A DNA stretch of 64,000 nucleotides from Candidatus Zhuqueibacterota bacterium (GTDB taxonomy: Bacteria > Zhuqueibacterota > Zhuqueibacteria > Zhuqueibacterales > Geothermadaptataceae), in the NCBI GenBank assembly GCA_030950365.1, contig JAUZRQ010000027.1, positions 21,293 to 85,292 on the forward strand, given 5' to 3'. Positions 46,233 through 54,530 of this stretch are shown one piece after another. Position 1 is the stretch's first letter. The number at the start of each line of letters is the position of its first letter. Below the pieces are notes generated by a model. It did no database searches. It was given only the letters and a program-made list of their open reading frames with translations, and was not told the DNA's origin. The translations under genes and the position numbers were made by a program.

Positions 46233-46640
46233 TCAATCGGTCTTATTCTCGTCGAGGGCTTCGTACTTGCTGGCGCATTTGGTGAATACATTGGTGGCGT
46301 GAAAGACATCGTCTGACTGGTATTTACCCTCGATGAGCACATCGGCCCCTTCCTTAAATGTATCTGGAAGAATGCCGTTGTACACCACCGACAGGCGCTC
46401 GCCTTCTTCTTCGATCATGAACCGAACTTCGATTTTGCCGGACGCCTTTTCAATGCTTCCGGGCACCACTTTGCCGCTGACCCGGAATCCCTGGCCGTAT
46501 GAATCCTGGCCCTTCATTTTGAGCTCTTTAACGGTGGAATAATACACCATGGTTTCTTCATTGAAACCGCTGGAAATCAGATACAGCATGGCGAGAATGA
46601 CCAGAGAGAACGCAAAAAATACGCGCATATTTCGCTTCAT
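46233..46640 (-). CDS. ccmE: Cytochrome c maturation protein CcmE, CXXXY type
   Basis: CcmE is the haem chaperone that receives haem in the periplasm and passes it to apocytochromes. The 135-residue protein has a single N-terminal membrane helix (about 8-25) and the OB-fold domain with FRVSGKVVPGSI, VVYNGILPDTFKEGADVLIEGKY (quoted in parts: VVYNGILPDTF, VLIEGKY). The haem-binding motif is TKCASKYEA: Cys122 with Tyr126 replaces the usual His, as in the CXXXY group of Desulfovibrio and archaea. ATG 46640 fits. No other ccm gene is in the window. Its place among cytochrome genes fits their high haem load. Confidence 0.88.
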   Translation of the reverse strand: MKRNMRVFFAFSLVILAMLYLISSGFNEETMVYYSTVKELKMKGQDSYGQGFRVSGKVVPGSIEKASGKIEVRFMIEEEGERLSVVYNGILPDTFKEGADVLIEGKYQSDDVFHATNVFTKCASKYEALDENKTD

Positions 46641-47011
46641 ATCCCGAACCTCGAGTTTGTTGGAATTCGAAGTCAAGAAGGCCGACGTTTTGGCTTTTCA
46701 AAATACAAATTCAATGCCAGGCCTGCGCATTTTTTGAATCAATTTCAGCGTGACGATGATATGCAAAATACCTCCGCAATAAAGCATAACTTCAATAAAA
46801 TCAATTCAAATTATTTCGCAATCGTTTTAACTGGTTTTCTACCGATTCACCGTCCATAAAAAACAGCTGCCCTGGCTTTCAAAATATAAGAATTTCATGA
46901 ACTTATTCTTAATTTTAGGAAACAAACGAAATGCACTGGCCAAAACCACGTGCCACAGAACCGGCCGGCACGCGGCCGGCGCGATCCTGCGGCTCTTTGC
47001 TCGCGTTCAAA
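46641..47011. other. AT-rich gap upstream of ccmE
   Basis: No gene is supported. A GC-rich palindrome (CCGGC/GCCGG, near 46963-46977) follows the nine-haem gene without a T run, so I do not call a terminator. The rest is AT-rich and probably holds the ccmE promoter. Confidence 0.5.
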
Positions 47012-48322
47012 TCAGTCGCCCAGTTCCATTTCCTGAAATTGGGTTTTCTGGTCCAATTCGCGGATTTTCAGATACAATCCAATAGCCAGAATGATGATGA
47101 AGATGGTTGAAAGGGCCAGGCCCTTGCGCCGGAATTGCAGCTCTTCGAGAGCGGCTACACCCATGGCATAGGCCTCCATGGCCTTTTTCATGCCCTCTTT
47201 CGAAAGTTTTTCCAGATCTTCCACCGACAGCTTATGAATCATGGTGCGCGATTTGATCAGGAATTGTCGCGCATCGGAAATGCTGAATTTGGCGTCCACC
47301 ACTTCCATACCAGCGGTTTCGGCAATTTTGACCAGGCTGTCGGCGCGGAAGATGGCGGTTTTGAGGGAGTCGATATCCACATACATCTTGGCCGCCACTT
47401 CATACGCCTTTTCGCCCTCGTCGTGGCATTCCAGGCAGATACTCTCCGGGCCGACGCCCAGCATCTCGTCCTTCGGATGTTTGATGCCGTGGTTGCCGTG
47501 GCAGGTTTCGCATTCCGGCAAGTCCTGCTCGGCAAAGGCTTCTTTGTGAGGACTTTCCTGGAACATTTCGCTATTGTTCACATGGCACTGGCCGCACACA
47601 TACATCACCGAGGGCACGGCTGGCGGCGCGGCCCCGTGGTTGCCGTGGCAATCGTTGCACGCCGGAGCAGCCGTGTCGCCGCGCTTGAGAAGCGCCTGTC
47701 CGTGCACACTATTCTCATATTCCTCCACCTGGGTGGTCGGAATGTCGTACTCGGCCATGTAATCGCTATCGGCGTGGCAGCGCGCGCAGGTTTTGGGCAC
47801 GTTGGTCGCGTACACCGGCGAGCGCGAATCATTGGCCTTCAGGATGCCATGGTTGCCGTGGCAATCCACGCAGGTGGCGACTTTCTCATCGCCCCTGGCC
47901 AGCCGTTTGCCATGAATGCTGGTTTTGTACCGGTTGAGCTGATCGGTGGGCAGACGCGGATTGTACTGCCGCATGTATTCGGGATCGCTGTGGCAGCGAC
48001 CGCAGAACCGGGGAATCTCGGTGCGATCCGGCACCCCGATGTAGCCTTTGGTCGGGTCCATGGCCGCATCCGCATCGCCGTCCAGTCCGGCCGTGGGATC
48101 GCCGCCGTGGCAATCGGCGCACGACAGGCCGTTTTTGGCGTGAATATCATTTGCCATCGCCTTCACCGGTTCGGCCAGGTCTTCGTCTTCCAGATGGCAG
48201 CTCACGCAGCTATTGGGCTGTTCCCTGGGTGGCGGATTTTGCGCTTGGCTCAATATCGGTTTTGTCAACACCAGGGACATGGTCATCACGAGCACACTGA
48301 GGAAAGGTTTCATCCAGCGCAT
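47012..48322 (-). CDS. Nine-haem membrane-anchored cytochrome c of the bc-type complex
   Basis: The 436-residue protein has a signal (to about residue 26), nine CX2CH motifs (CVSCH, CADCH, CGRCH, CVDCH, CARCH, CNDCH, CGQCH, CETCH, CLECH), a helical segment and one C-terminal membrane helix (about 402-418, LALSTIFIIILAIGLYL). The CHGNH-type distal ligands recur. It follows the DUF2339-like gene, cytochrome b and Rieske genes on the same strand, so it probably takes the place of cytochrome c1 as electron acceptor of the complex. ATG 48322 is chosen because AAAGGA lies 7 bases upstream; longer starts are in frame. Confidence 0.88.
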   Translation of the reverse strand: MRWMKPFLSVLVMTMSLVLTKPILSQAQNPPPREQPNSCVSCHLEDEDLAEPVKAMANDIHAKNGLSCADCHGGDPTAGLDGDADAAMDPTKGYIGVPDRTEIPRFCGRCHSDPEYMRQYNPRLPTDQLNRYKTSIHGKRLARGDEKVATCVDCHGNHGILKANDSRSPVYATNVPKTCARCHADSDYMAEYDIPTTQVEEYENSVHGQALLKRGDTAAPACNDCHGNHGAAPPAVPSVMYVCGQCHVNNSEMFQESPHKEAFAEQDLPECETCHGNHGIKHPKDEMLGVGPESICLECHDEGEKAYEVAAKMYVDIDSLKTAIFRADSLVKIAETAGMEVVDAKFSISDARQFLIKSRTMIHKLSVEDLEKLSKEGMKKAMEAYAMGVAALEELQFRRKGLALSTIFIIILAIGLYLKIRELDQKTQFQEMELGD

Positions 48323-48354
48323 GGTCATTCCTTTGCTTAATTGATTCATCTCAT

Positions 48355-50007
48355 TCAATCTCTTGTATCGAACATGTCTTCTCTACGCTTCGTGTAGAAG
48401 ATAGAGAGGAGCAAGGCCAGCAATCCCAGGAACAGAAACGCCAGGATGCGGTAAATGCCTTGCAATTGGCCAAAATCGACAAAGATCAGATAAAACAAGG
48501 TGATAATCAAATTCAAAATGCACATCCATCGATATTTGACAATATGAAAGATCAGGCTAAAGGCAAAATAGGCCGCGCTGACCCCGATCCAGGACAGGGT
48601 GACGAAGTGCAACGGCAGCCCCACGTACAGCGTCATCGGCAGCCATAAAAAGCCGATCACCAGGTACAGATTTTCCAGCGCTTCGGAGCGGAGTCCCAGC
48701 ACGTGTTTCTGGTAATGCAGAATGTGCGCCGAGGCGAAGGTCACAAGCACGAGGCTCACGTTGACAAACGTGACCTGTTTGTGCGTGCCCCAGTACACCA
48801 TCCAAATTAGCACGAAAATGAACGCATTCAGAAACGTCAGAATACGCGAGCGCAGCCACAGCGCGTACATCAGCACCACCAGGCTCTGCCAGGCCAGCCA
48901 GGCGTAGCTGTGTGGCAGGTGGCTCAGGCCAGCGATGGCAATGCTGAGGGCGATAAAACCAAAGCAGGCGTTCAGCGATGCCACCAGCTTCTGCCGGGTC
49001 AGGCCGTATTGTGCGCTGGCCAGCGCCAGGAAAAAGGCGCTCACCGTGAGCGAGACAACTCCCCACGAAGGCTGAAAATACGTGAGGACGTTTACCGTGC
49101 ACAGTAGCGAAAAGCCGAAACCGGCCAGCAGCGTGCTGGCCGCCAACAGCCCTTGCTTCAGGCCCTTCTTCGCCTGCCAGAAAACCGGCAGGCCGAACAG
49201 CAGGGTGTACATCAATAAAAACAGCATGTTGTTGTTGTGCTGCGGTGCTGCTTGCGCCGGATTGCCAGCCAGCGGGTTGTTCAGCAGCCAGGTGAAGTGC
49301 ATGAAGTACGTTACCAGGATAACGCCGATGAACAACCGCTGCCAGCCATTTCGCAGCAGCAACATCAGCGAAGTTGCGGCCATCAGCACGGCGAAGCTGA
49401 GATACATCAGCGGCACATCGCTGATGGAGATGGCGATGTATCCCTGGAGAATGGCCAGGAACACAAAGAACTCCGACTTTCGCTGCAGGGCGTAATAAAA
49501 TTGGGCTGCCGCAACCACGGCCAGCAGCGCAATCGCCACCGCGCGGCTTTGGATCAGCGGCTCATCGGTAAAAAAATGCAGCCGCAGCGTGGCATAGAAA
49601 AAGATGAGATCAGCCGAGGTTTCCAGAATCTGGTACAGGCTGGGCACGGTCCGTTGAAGCGCTTTGCGAAAAAACAGCACGGCGGCTGAAAGCAGGTAGC
49701 CGAACAGGATGGCGACATAGGTGAGGCCGAGGCGGTACACGTAGCTGATCATCAGAATGATGCCGCACAGAATCATGAACCCGCCGATCCAGGTCAGGCC
49801 CACCGCGCCAACCCGCATCTCCAGCTCGGAGCTGTCCTCGATGCCCGGGACGCCATCCGGCTGGCCGGCTCTCGCATGGATATCCGACCGATGGTCCCCG
49901 GATGAAATCCCGAGGTAGTTCTCGATCAGCATCAGCCGGGCTTCCAGCATTTCCATGCGCTTTTGCAGCGCTTCAATCTCTCTTTTCTCTTCCTGTTTCG
50001 ATTGCAT
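48355..50007 (-). CDS. Multi-helix membrane protein (DUF2339-like)
   Basis: The 550-residue protein begins with a charged coiled-coil (about 1-40), followed by about fourteen to sixteen hydrophobic helices to the C-terminus. The pattern of a coiled-coil N-terminus with VGLTWIGGFMILCGIILM as the first helix resembles DUF2339 proteins, whose role is unknown. It has no haem or quinone motif that I can see. It sits between the cytochrome b gene and the nine-haem cytochrome gene, so it may be an assembly or accessory subunit of that complex; this is inference. Confidence 0.7.
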   Translation of the reverse strand: MQSKQEEKREIEALQKRMEMLEARLMLIENYLGISSGDHRSDIHARAGQPDGVPGIEDSSELEMRVGAVGLTWIGGFMILCGIILMISYVYRLGLTYVAILFGYLLSAAVLFFRKALQRTVPSLYQILETSADLIFFYATLRLHFFTDEPLIQSRAVAIALLAVVAAAQFYYALQRKSEFFVFLAILQGYIAISISDVPLMYLSFAVLMAATSLMLLLRNGWQRLFIGVILVTYFMHFTWLLNNPLAGNPAQAAPQHNNNMLFLLMYTLLFGLPVFWQAKKGLKQGLLAASTLLAGFGFSLLCTVNVLTYFQPSWGVVSLTVSAFFLALASAQYGLTRQKLVASLNACFGFIALSIAIAGLSHLPHSYAWLAWQSLVVLMYALWLRSRILTFLNAFIFVLIWMVYWGTHKQVTFVNVSLVLVTFASAHILHYQKHVLGLRSEALENLYLVIGFLWLPMTLYVGLPLHFVTLSWIGVSAAYFAFSLIFHIVKYRWMCILNLIITLFYLIFVDFGQLQGIYRILAFLFLGLLALLLSIFYTKRREDMFDTRD

Positions 50008-50074
50008 ACAGGCCACCCGCCCTATAGTGAACGAACCTCGATCTTCTTGCCAGAGCCATACGGGCCGGGCAAGG

Positions 50075-51211
50075 TTACATGTAGGCCACGCCCGTCATAA
50101 GCAGGATGTATCCAATGGCGATCAGGCCGAAAATGGTGCCCCAGCGATTGAGCTCGCCGCGGCTGGACGCCTTGTCGATGAACGGCACGAAGATCACCAG
50201 GATACCGATCAGGCCAAATCCAAGAATACCGAGCAGTTCACCTTCCAAAAACCAGATTTTCGCGGGCAGGATTTTCAGCGTCTGAAACATGAAGAGAAAG
50301 TACCATTCCGGCCGAATGCCCATAGGCGTCGGGGCGAATGGATCGGCCTTTTTGCCCAGCTCCCACGGAAACAGCGCAGCGATGGCTGCCAGGCAGCCCA
50401 GGGCCACCGTCCAGCCCAGAAGATCGCGCATCAGAAAATTGGGGAAGAAGGGCATGAGCTTGATTTTTTTCTGGCTCTTTTCTACGGAGATGGGGATGCT
50501 CATCCCCTGCAACTGGACGGCAAACAGGTGGAAGCCCAGCAGCAAGAAAAAGGTTGCCGGCAAAATGGCAACGTGTATGGCGAAGAAGCGATTCAGGGTA
50601 GCTCCGGTGACATCCTCGCCGCCGCGCAGCAGTTTCATGATGGTATGGCCGATCAGCGGCACATCGCGGACGATTTCGGTGCCAACTTTGGTGGCGAAAT
50701 AGGCCAGCTCATTCCACGGCAACAGATAGCCGGAAAAGCCGAAGCCCATCGCCAGAAACAGCATGAGCACGCCCGATACCCAGGTCAGCTCCCGGGGTTT
50801 GCGATAGGCGCGCAAGAAAAACACGCTAAACAAATGAATGAACGCAGTGGCGATCAGCAGGTTGGCCGACCAGCTATGAATCGAGCGGATCAGCCAGCCA
50901 AAGCGCACTTTGGTCATCAAAAACTGGACGCTTTCGAAAGCGGTTTCGGCCGTCGGTTTGTAGTAGAACAGCAGCAGCATACCGGTAATAATCTGCACGA
51001 TAAAGAAGAAGAGCGTCATCCCGCCGAGATAATACCAGATGGTATGCCGGTGCATGGGCACCGTTTTGTGGCTCATGAAATCCAGAATGCCCTGAACGTG
51101 ATAGCGCTCCAGCAGCCAGTTGGCGGTGCGCCCCGCCTGATTGGCCAGAGCCGATTTGGCGGTTCCTTGGCCCGTCCTGTCTTTTTGCAGCGTTTTATCT
51201 CGTTCCACCAT
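50075..51211 (-). CDS. Cytochrome b of a Rieske/cytochrome b quinol oxidoreductase
   Basis: The 378-residue protein has about eight membrane helices. Haem-b ligands are His112 and His126 (13 residues between) and His213 and His228 (14 between, a b6-type spacing). RPEWYFLF is the PEWY motif of the quinol-oxidation site. N-terminal b and C-terminal subunit IV-like halves are in one chain. It would take electrons from quinol, pass one to the Rieske protein, and likely on to the nine-haem cytochrome. It is the second gene of a four-gene operon (Rieske, b, DUF2339-like, nine-haem). No cytochrome c1 or f gene is present. Confidence 0.93.
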   Translation of the reverse strand: MVERDKTLQKDRTGQGTAKSALANQAGRTANWLLERYHVQGILDFMSHKTVPMHRHTIWYYLGGMTLFFFIVQIITGMLLLFYYKPTAETAFESVQFLMTKVRFGWLIRSIHSWSANLLIATAFIHLFSVFFLRAYRKPRELTWVSGVLMLFLAMGFGFSGYLLPWNELAYFATKVGTEIVRDVPLIGHTIMKLLRGGEDVTGATLNRFFAIHVAILPATFFLLLGFHLFAVQLQGMSIPISVEKSQKKIKLMPFFPNFLMRDLLGWTVALGCLAAIAALFPWELGKKADPFAPTPMGIRPEWYFLFMFQTLKILPAKIWFLEGELLGILGFGLIGILVIFVPFIDKASSRGELNRWGTIFGLIAIGYILLMTGVAYM

Positions 51212-51232
51212 TTTTCCCTCTTTGACTCATGT

Positions 51233-51724
51233 TTAGCTTAGCTTTTTCGATACAACGATTTCCTCGCCCCGGATATCCACTTCATACGCTTCCAGTGGCC
51301 GCGGTGGGGGCCCGGCGATGTTTTTGCCGGTCAGGTCGTAGTGGCCGTTGTGGCAGGCGCACCAGATGTGCTTCAGGTCGGGGCGGTATTGCACCGTGCA
51401 GTCCAGATGCGTGCAGACGGCGCTGAAGGCGCGGTACTCGCCCTGTTCGGTGAGGATGAGGATGCCCGGTTTGGAACCAAAGCGGAAAATCTTGCCAGAA
51501 TTCGGCTTCAGCTCACCGACCCGGCCCGCGATCACCGAAGTGGTTGTCTCCTGTTTCACTTTGGGTGGAATGAGATAATTCACAATCGGAAAAATCACCG
51601 ATCCAAACGTGGTTAAAATGCCTCCCCCTAAAAAGAAGTTAACCAGACGGCGGCGTAATTTTTGATTCTCGGAAAGACCTTCTTTGGGTGTGGTCCCCAT
51701 CGACTTTTTCCCACGCGTGTCCAT
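51233..51724 (-). CDS. Rieske iron-sulfur protein
   Basis: The 163-residue protein has an N-terminal membrane helix (about 29-50) and the Rieske domain: CTHLDC (ligands Cys104 and His106, disulfide Cys109) and CACHNGHYD (ligands Cys122 and His125, disulfide Cys124). These bind the 2Fe-2S cluster. The second box has N-G where G-S is common. ATG 51724 with GAGG nine bases upstream is used; ATG 51700 is possible. It opens the operon with cytochrome b directly downstream. The gap upstream is rich in hairpins. Confidence 0.93.
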   Translation of the reverse strand: MDTRGKKSMGTTPKEGLSENQKLRRRLVNFFLGGGILTTFGSVIFPIVNYLIPPKVKQETTTSVIAGRVGELKPNSGKIFRFGSKPGILILTEQGEYRAFSAVCTHLDCTVQYRPDLKHIWCACHNGHYDLTGKNIAGPPPRPLEAYEVDIRGEEIVVSKKLS

Positions 51725-51809
51725 GTGTTAAACCTCGCCAAATGTTCACCCGTTAACTCATGAGTTTCTTGCACATATGAATGGCTTCCCAACACGAATC
51801 GATTCATGC

Positions 51810-51841
51810 TCCGGACTGGTGCTCTCCGGTCACAGTCCGGA
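51810..51841. other. Stem-loop upstream of the Rieske gene
   Basis: Perfect 9-base arms TCCGGACTG (51810-51818) and CAGTCCGGA (51833-51841) with a 14-base loop. There is no T run, so it is not a plain terminator. Confidence 0.6.
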
Positions 51842-51921
51842 TGGAAACACCCGCTTGCGCGCCGGTCCGGCCCAAACATCCCCCGGCCGCAATCCAACGG
51901 GCGGGGGCCCCGCAACCGGAA

Positions 51922-51976
51922 CGGAGAAATTCCGCCAGAAATCGATCGCCTCGCCATGGCGGCAGGAAATTCTCCG
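51922..51976. other. Imperfect stem-loop upstream of the Rieske gene
   Basis: CGGAGAAATTCCGCCA pairs with TGGCGGCAGGAAATTCTCCG with a few bulges. It lies between the first stem-loop and the long inverted repeat. Confidence 0.5.
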
Positions 51977-52057
51977 TGCAAGCGCCGTTGCAGGGACTCG
52001 CGATGCTGAATTTAACCGCTTCGGGCCGAAGCCAATGCGCAAGCGTAGAAATAAAAA

Positions 52058-52179
52058 AGAGAGTTTAATTGCCTTTTTGCTGTACGACTCCCTCCTTCAG
52101 ATCGGTTTCGAATCTGGCTATCGAATATGGCATGATGGCCCTCGAAACAGGATGAACGGTTCAGGCAATTAAACTCTCT
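52058..52179. repeat. 17-base perfect inverted repeat, arms 88 bases apart
   Basis: Arms AGAGAGTTTAATTGCCT (52058-52074) and its complement (52163-52179) flank 88 bases with no gene. The shape would fit terminal inverted repeats of a miniature element or the base of a structured RNA. Confidence 0.65.
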
Positions 52180-52308
52180 GTCGAACATGGAACCGGCTGT
52201 TGCCGATGTCAGAGAAGCAGAAACGCGACGATGCCGGGCAACAGCGCCAATGCTCACACCAACAGAACCCGGGCGGCGCAGGCACGGCAATGATAAACGC
52301 TTCCCGAA

Positions 52309-52896
52309 TCAGTCGTGTTTGTACTTTAACGGGAAGTGTTTATGCGTGCCTTTATTCTTGAGCTCTTTGAAATTGAACGGTTTGGACTCGTCATAGAACG
52401 GACTTTTATCATTATGGCACTGGATGCAGGTTTTTTCATTGACCGGATGCACCAGGCCGACTTTGACCAGATCGGCGCGTTTGTAGCGCTTGTTTTTGAG
52501 GCTCATGAATTGTTTTTTGGTATATTCTCCACCGGCGCCGTGGCACATCTCACAGCCCACCCCGGCGCGGTCCGGCGTCTTTTCGATGCTGATGAAACCG
52601 CCGGGTTTGCCGTAGCCGGTGGTGTGGCAGGGCAGACATTCCTTGTCCGTGGTGTAGTCTTTATCGGGATCCAGGCCGGCTTTTTTCTTGGCCTCGGCCC
52701 GCACCCCGGGCTTCAACACGTCGAAGGTGCTGGCCATTTTGGTCTTTTTCCAGGACTTGTATTGCTTCAGGTGGCACTTCTTGCACTTTTGGGTGCCAAC
52801 AAACGCGAACTCGTTGGTCGGCTTCGCCTCCTGAGCAGACGCCAGTGTGGAGAATAGCCAGAGGAACAGGGTCGCAAATAGGACGTGCTTTTTCAT
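52309..52896 (-). CDS. Tetrahaem cytochrome c554-like, paralogue A
   Basis: The 195-residue protein has a signal peptide (to about residue 21) and four CX2CH motifs: CKKCH, CLPCH, CEMCH and CIQCH, with CHGAGGEY and CHNDKSPF. The arrangement is that of the cytochrome c554 family, which carries electrons in the periplasm. GGGAGG lies before the ATG. A homologue with the same four motif positions is encoded in the opposite direction at 53917. It may be an electron carrier between the quinol complexes and the outer-membrane conduit. Confidence 0.88.
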   Translation of the reverse strand: MKKHVLFATLFLWLFSTLASAQEAKPTNEFAFVGTQKCKKCHLKQYKSWKKTKMASTFDVLKPGVRAEAKKKAGLDPDKDYTTDKECLPCHTTGYGKPGGFISIEKTPDRAGVGCEMCHGAGGEYTKKQFMSLKNKRYKRADLVKVGLVHPVNEKTCIQCHNDKSPFYDESKPFNFKELKNKGTHKHFPLKYKHD

Positions 52897-53300
52897 AGTG
52901 GCCTCCCGTGAAAGGTTAGATGATGGTTTGTTTGGTGCAATGCAAACTACAGCAAGTTAAGGAAATAGCGAAGCTTGTTCAGAGAGGGCGCAGAGTTGTC
53001 GTGATCGATAATCTCAAAGGGGAAGGGCGAGATGAACGCCGATCACGATGAAACGAATGGACAGCAGAATGGATACTTAAAAGGGAAATTCAATCGACAG
53101 TCGCTATTGCCGACTCCCCGCCATAGCTATCCTCGTGTCATCAGGCAATAGCGCAATAAAGAATTGTCAAAATAGGTATCAATTTCGTTAAAAAATAGTT
53201 TTTTTATTGATTTTCAATATACAAATTTTAAAAAAAATTGCAAGCATCAAAATACGTAATTCAAAAAAATGCAACAATTCAGTTCGAAGCCTCTTTTCGT

Positions 53301-53344
53301 CATTTTGGCTTTCAGCGGCGAGCAACCGGGAGTCGCTGAAATGA
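53301..53344 (-). repeat. Hairpin repeat, copy 2 (partner at 23802-23850)
   Basis: CATTTTGGCTTTCAGCGGCG, then GAGTCGCTGAAATG: read on the - strand it gives CATTTCAGCGACTCCC and CGCCGCTGAAAGCCAAAATG, nearly the same as the copy at 23802, with the same self-pairing arms. Confidence 0.65.
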
Positions 53345-53847
53345 TGAAATCTTATATCCGGCTCGTTTGATGGATTGAGATGATGGCATCTTGCATAATT
53401 CTCCATTCGCGGAACAACGAAAATACTGGTTTGGCGATCTCATCATCCTTTTGAAGAAATTGCTGGATAGTTTCTTTAAAGATTAAATCATTGCTGGAAT
53501 TATGCCGCGCTTTCAGGGATCGTGACATGGGTGATCCTGGCTCCCGATGAGTTGCCCCGGCCTATGCTGGTTTGCTGCGTGGCTGCACCAAGGGGGCTAC
53601 GTTTGCATGACGATGAATGGCGGAGTGGCTCATGGCAAACAATGCCATCGCCTGCCATGGAAGACATAATTGGCATGAATCGGCAAAATGGCTGTTTCTC
53701 AATCATAAGAAATCGTTTAGCTAAATTTCGCAATTTTAAGAAAAGCCATTGTAGCGCCAATTGCCGGAGGATTGTTACTATGAGCTAAGCTGTTGATAAA
53801 GAAAGAGTTTTAGTCAATATTCCGAATTTATTAGGGCTACAAGTTTT

Positions 53848-53863
53848 TTGGTATAGTATTTGT
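53848..53863 (+). promoter_or_regulatory. Weak sigma-54-like site before tetrahaem paralogue B
   Basis: TGGTAT, five bases, TTGTC. The -24 part equals the one at 38350, but the -12 element has GT where GC is expected. It could equally be a sigma-70 -10 (TATAGT at 53851). Confidence 0.25.
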
Positions 53864-53916
53864 CATCACAAAGGTCGAGTTTACTGTCAGGACAAAATTC
53901 ATGGAGGGTATTTCGT

Positions 53917-54468
53917 ATGAAGCTCTTAAAACTCATTCTTGTTCTGTCATTGTCGCTTGCGTTTTCATCGCAGGTTCTGGCGCAGAACAAACAATTCGGT
54001 TATGTTGGGGCCAAAGGCTGTAAGATGTGCCATAATACCAAGAAGCAGGGGCAACAATACAAAATTTGGCTTAAATCTAAACACGCCCAGGCATATAAAA
54101 CTTTGGCGAGCGAAAAGGCCAAGGCCATTGCCAAAGAAAAGGGCATTGCCGATCCGCAGAAAGCGGATGAGTGCTTGCAGTGCCACGTGACCGCCCATGG
54201 CGTCGATGCCAAGTTGCTCGGAAAGAAATATTCCATTGAAGAGGGAGTGAGCTGCGAGAGCTGCCACGGACCGGGCAAGGTTTATAAGAAAAAGAAAACC
54301 ATGATCGCCATTTCCAAAGGCGAAATCGATCCGGCCTCGGTTGGGCTGATAAAACCAGATGAAAAGACCTGCAAGAACTGCCATAATGAAAAGAGCCCAA
54401 CCTTCAAGGAATTCGATTACGAAAAATTCTACGAAAAGATCAAGCACGAGAAGCCCAAAAAATCCTGA
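53917..54468 (+). CDS. Tetrahaem cytochrome c554-like, paralogue B
   Basis: The 183-residue protein has a signal peptide (to about residue 22) and four CX2CH motifs: CKMCH, CLQCH, CESCH and CKNCH, with CHGPGKVY and CHNEKSPT. It matches paralogue A at corresponding positions (GVSCESCHGPG with GVGCEMCHGAG, EKTCKNCHNEKSP with EKTCIQCHNDKSP). GGAGGG lies 7 bases before ATG 53917; the longer frame upstream is not needed. It heads a row of + strand cytochrome genes. Probably a periplasmic electron carrier. Confidence 0.88.
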   Translation: MKLLKLILVLSLSLAFSSQVLAQNKQFGYVGAKGCKMCHNTKKQGQQYKIWLKSKHAQAYKTLASEKAKAIAKEKGIADPQKADECLQCHVTAHGVDAKLLGKKYSIEEGVSCESCHGPGKVYKKKKTMIAISKGEIDPASVGLIKPDEKTCKNCHNEKSPTFKEFDYEKFYEKIKHEKPKKS

Positions 54469-54530
54469 GCCGCATCAGTGATTTTCAGCATATTTTAGGG
54501 CCGATCGTCAAAAAATGATGAGGTCGGCTG

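Larger units (their letters stand above)
51725..52308. other. Hairpin-rich region before the Rieske operon
   Basis: No gene is supported. Three stem-loops lie here: 51810-51841 (TCCGGACTG/CAGTCCGGA), 51922-51976 (CGGAGAA/TTCTCCG with more pairing), and the long inverted repeat at 52058-52179. The sequence might be a leader, a structured RNA or remains of a small mobile element. Confidence 0.6.
52897..53916. other. 1 kb non-coding region between two divergent tetrahaem genes
   Basis: No gene is supported; short frames on either strand lack start signals. The middle is AT-rich (53160-53260). It holds one hairpin repeat (53301-53344) and the promoter of the second tetrahaem gene. Confidence 0.6.

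Noticed and set aside
47135..48340. 401-residue open frame on the + strand
   Set aside because: Antisense of the nine-haem cytochrome; biased composition caused by the CxxCH codons.
49955..51241. 428-residue open frame on the + strand
   Set aside because: It lies opposite cytochrome b and the DUF2339-like gene, is rich in H, Q and R, and has no family look.
52100..52130. GGTTTCGAATCT, resembling a tRNA T-loop
   Set aside because: No acceptor stem, anticodon arm or CCA-like end around it.
51777..52172. 131-residue frame on the + strand
   Set aside because: Crosses the hairpins and inverted repeat of a non-coding region; composition unlike a protein.
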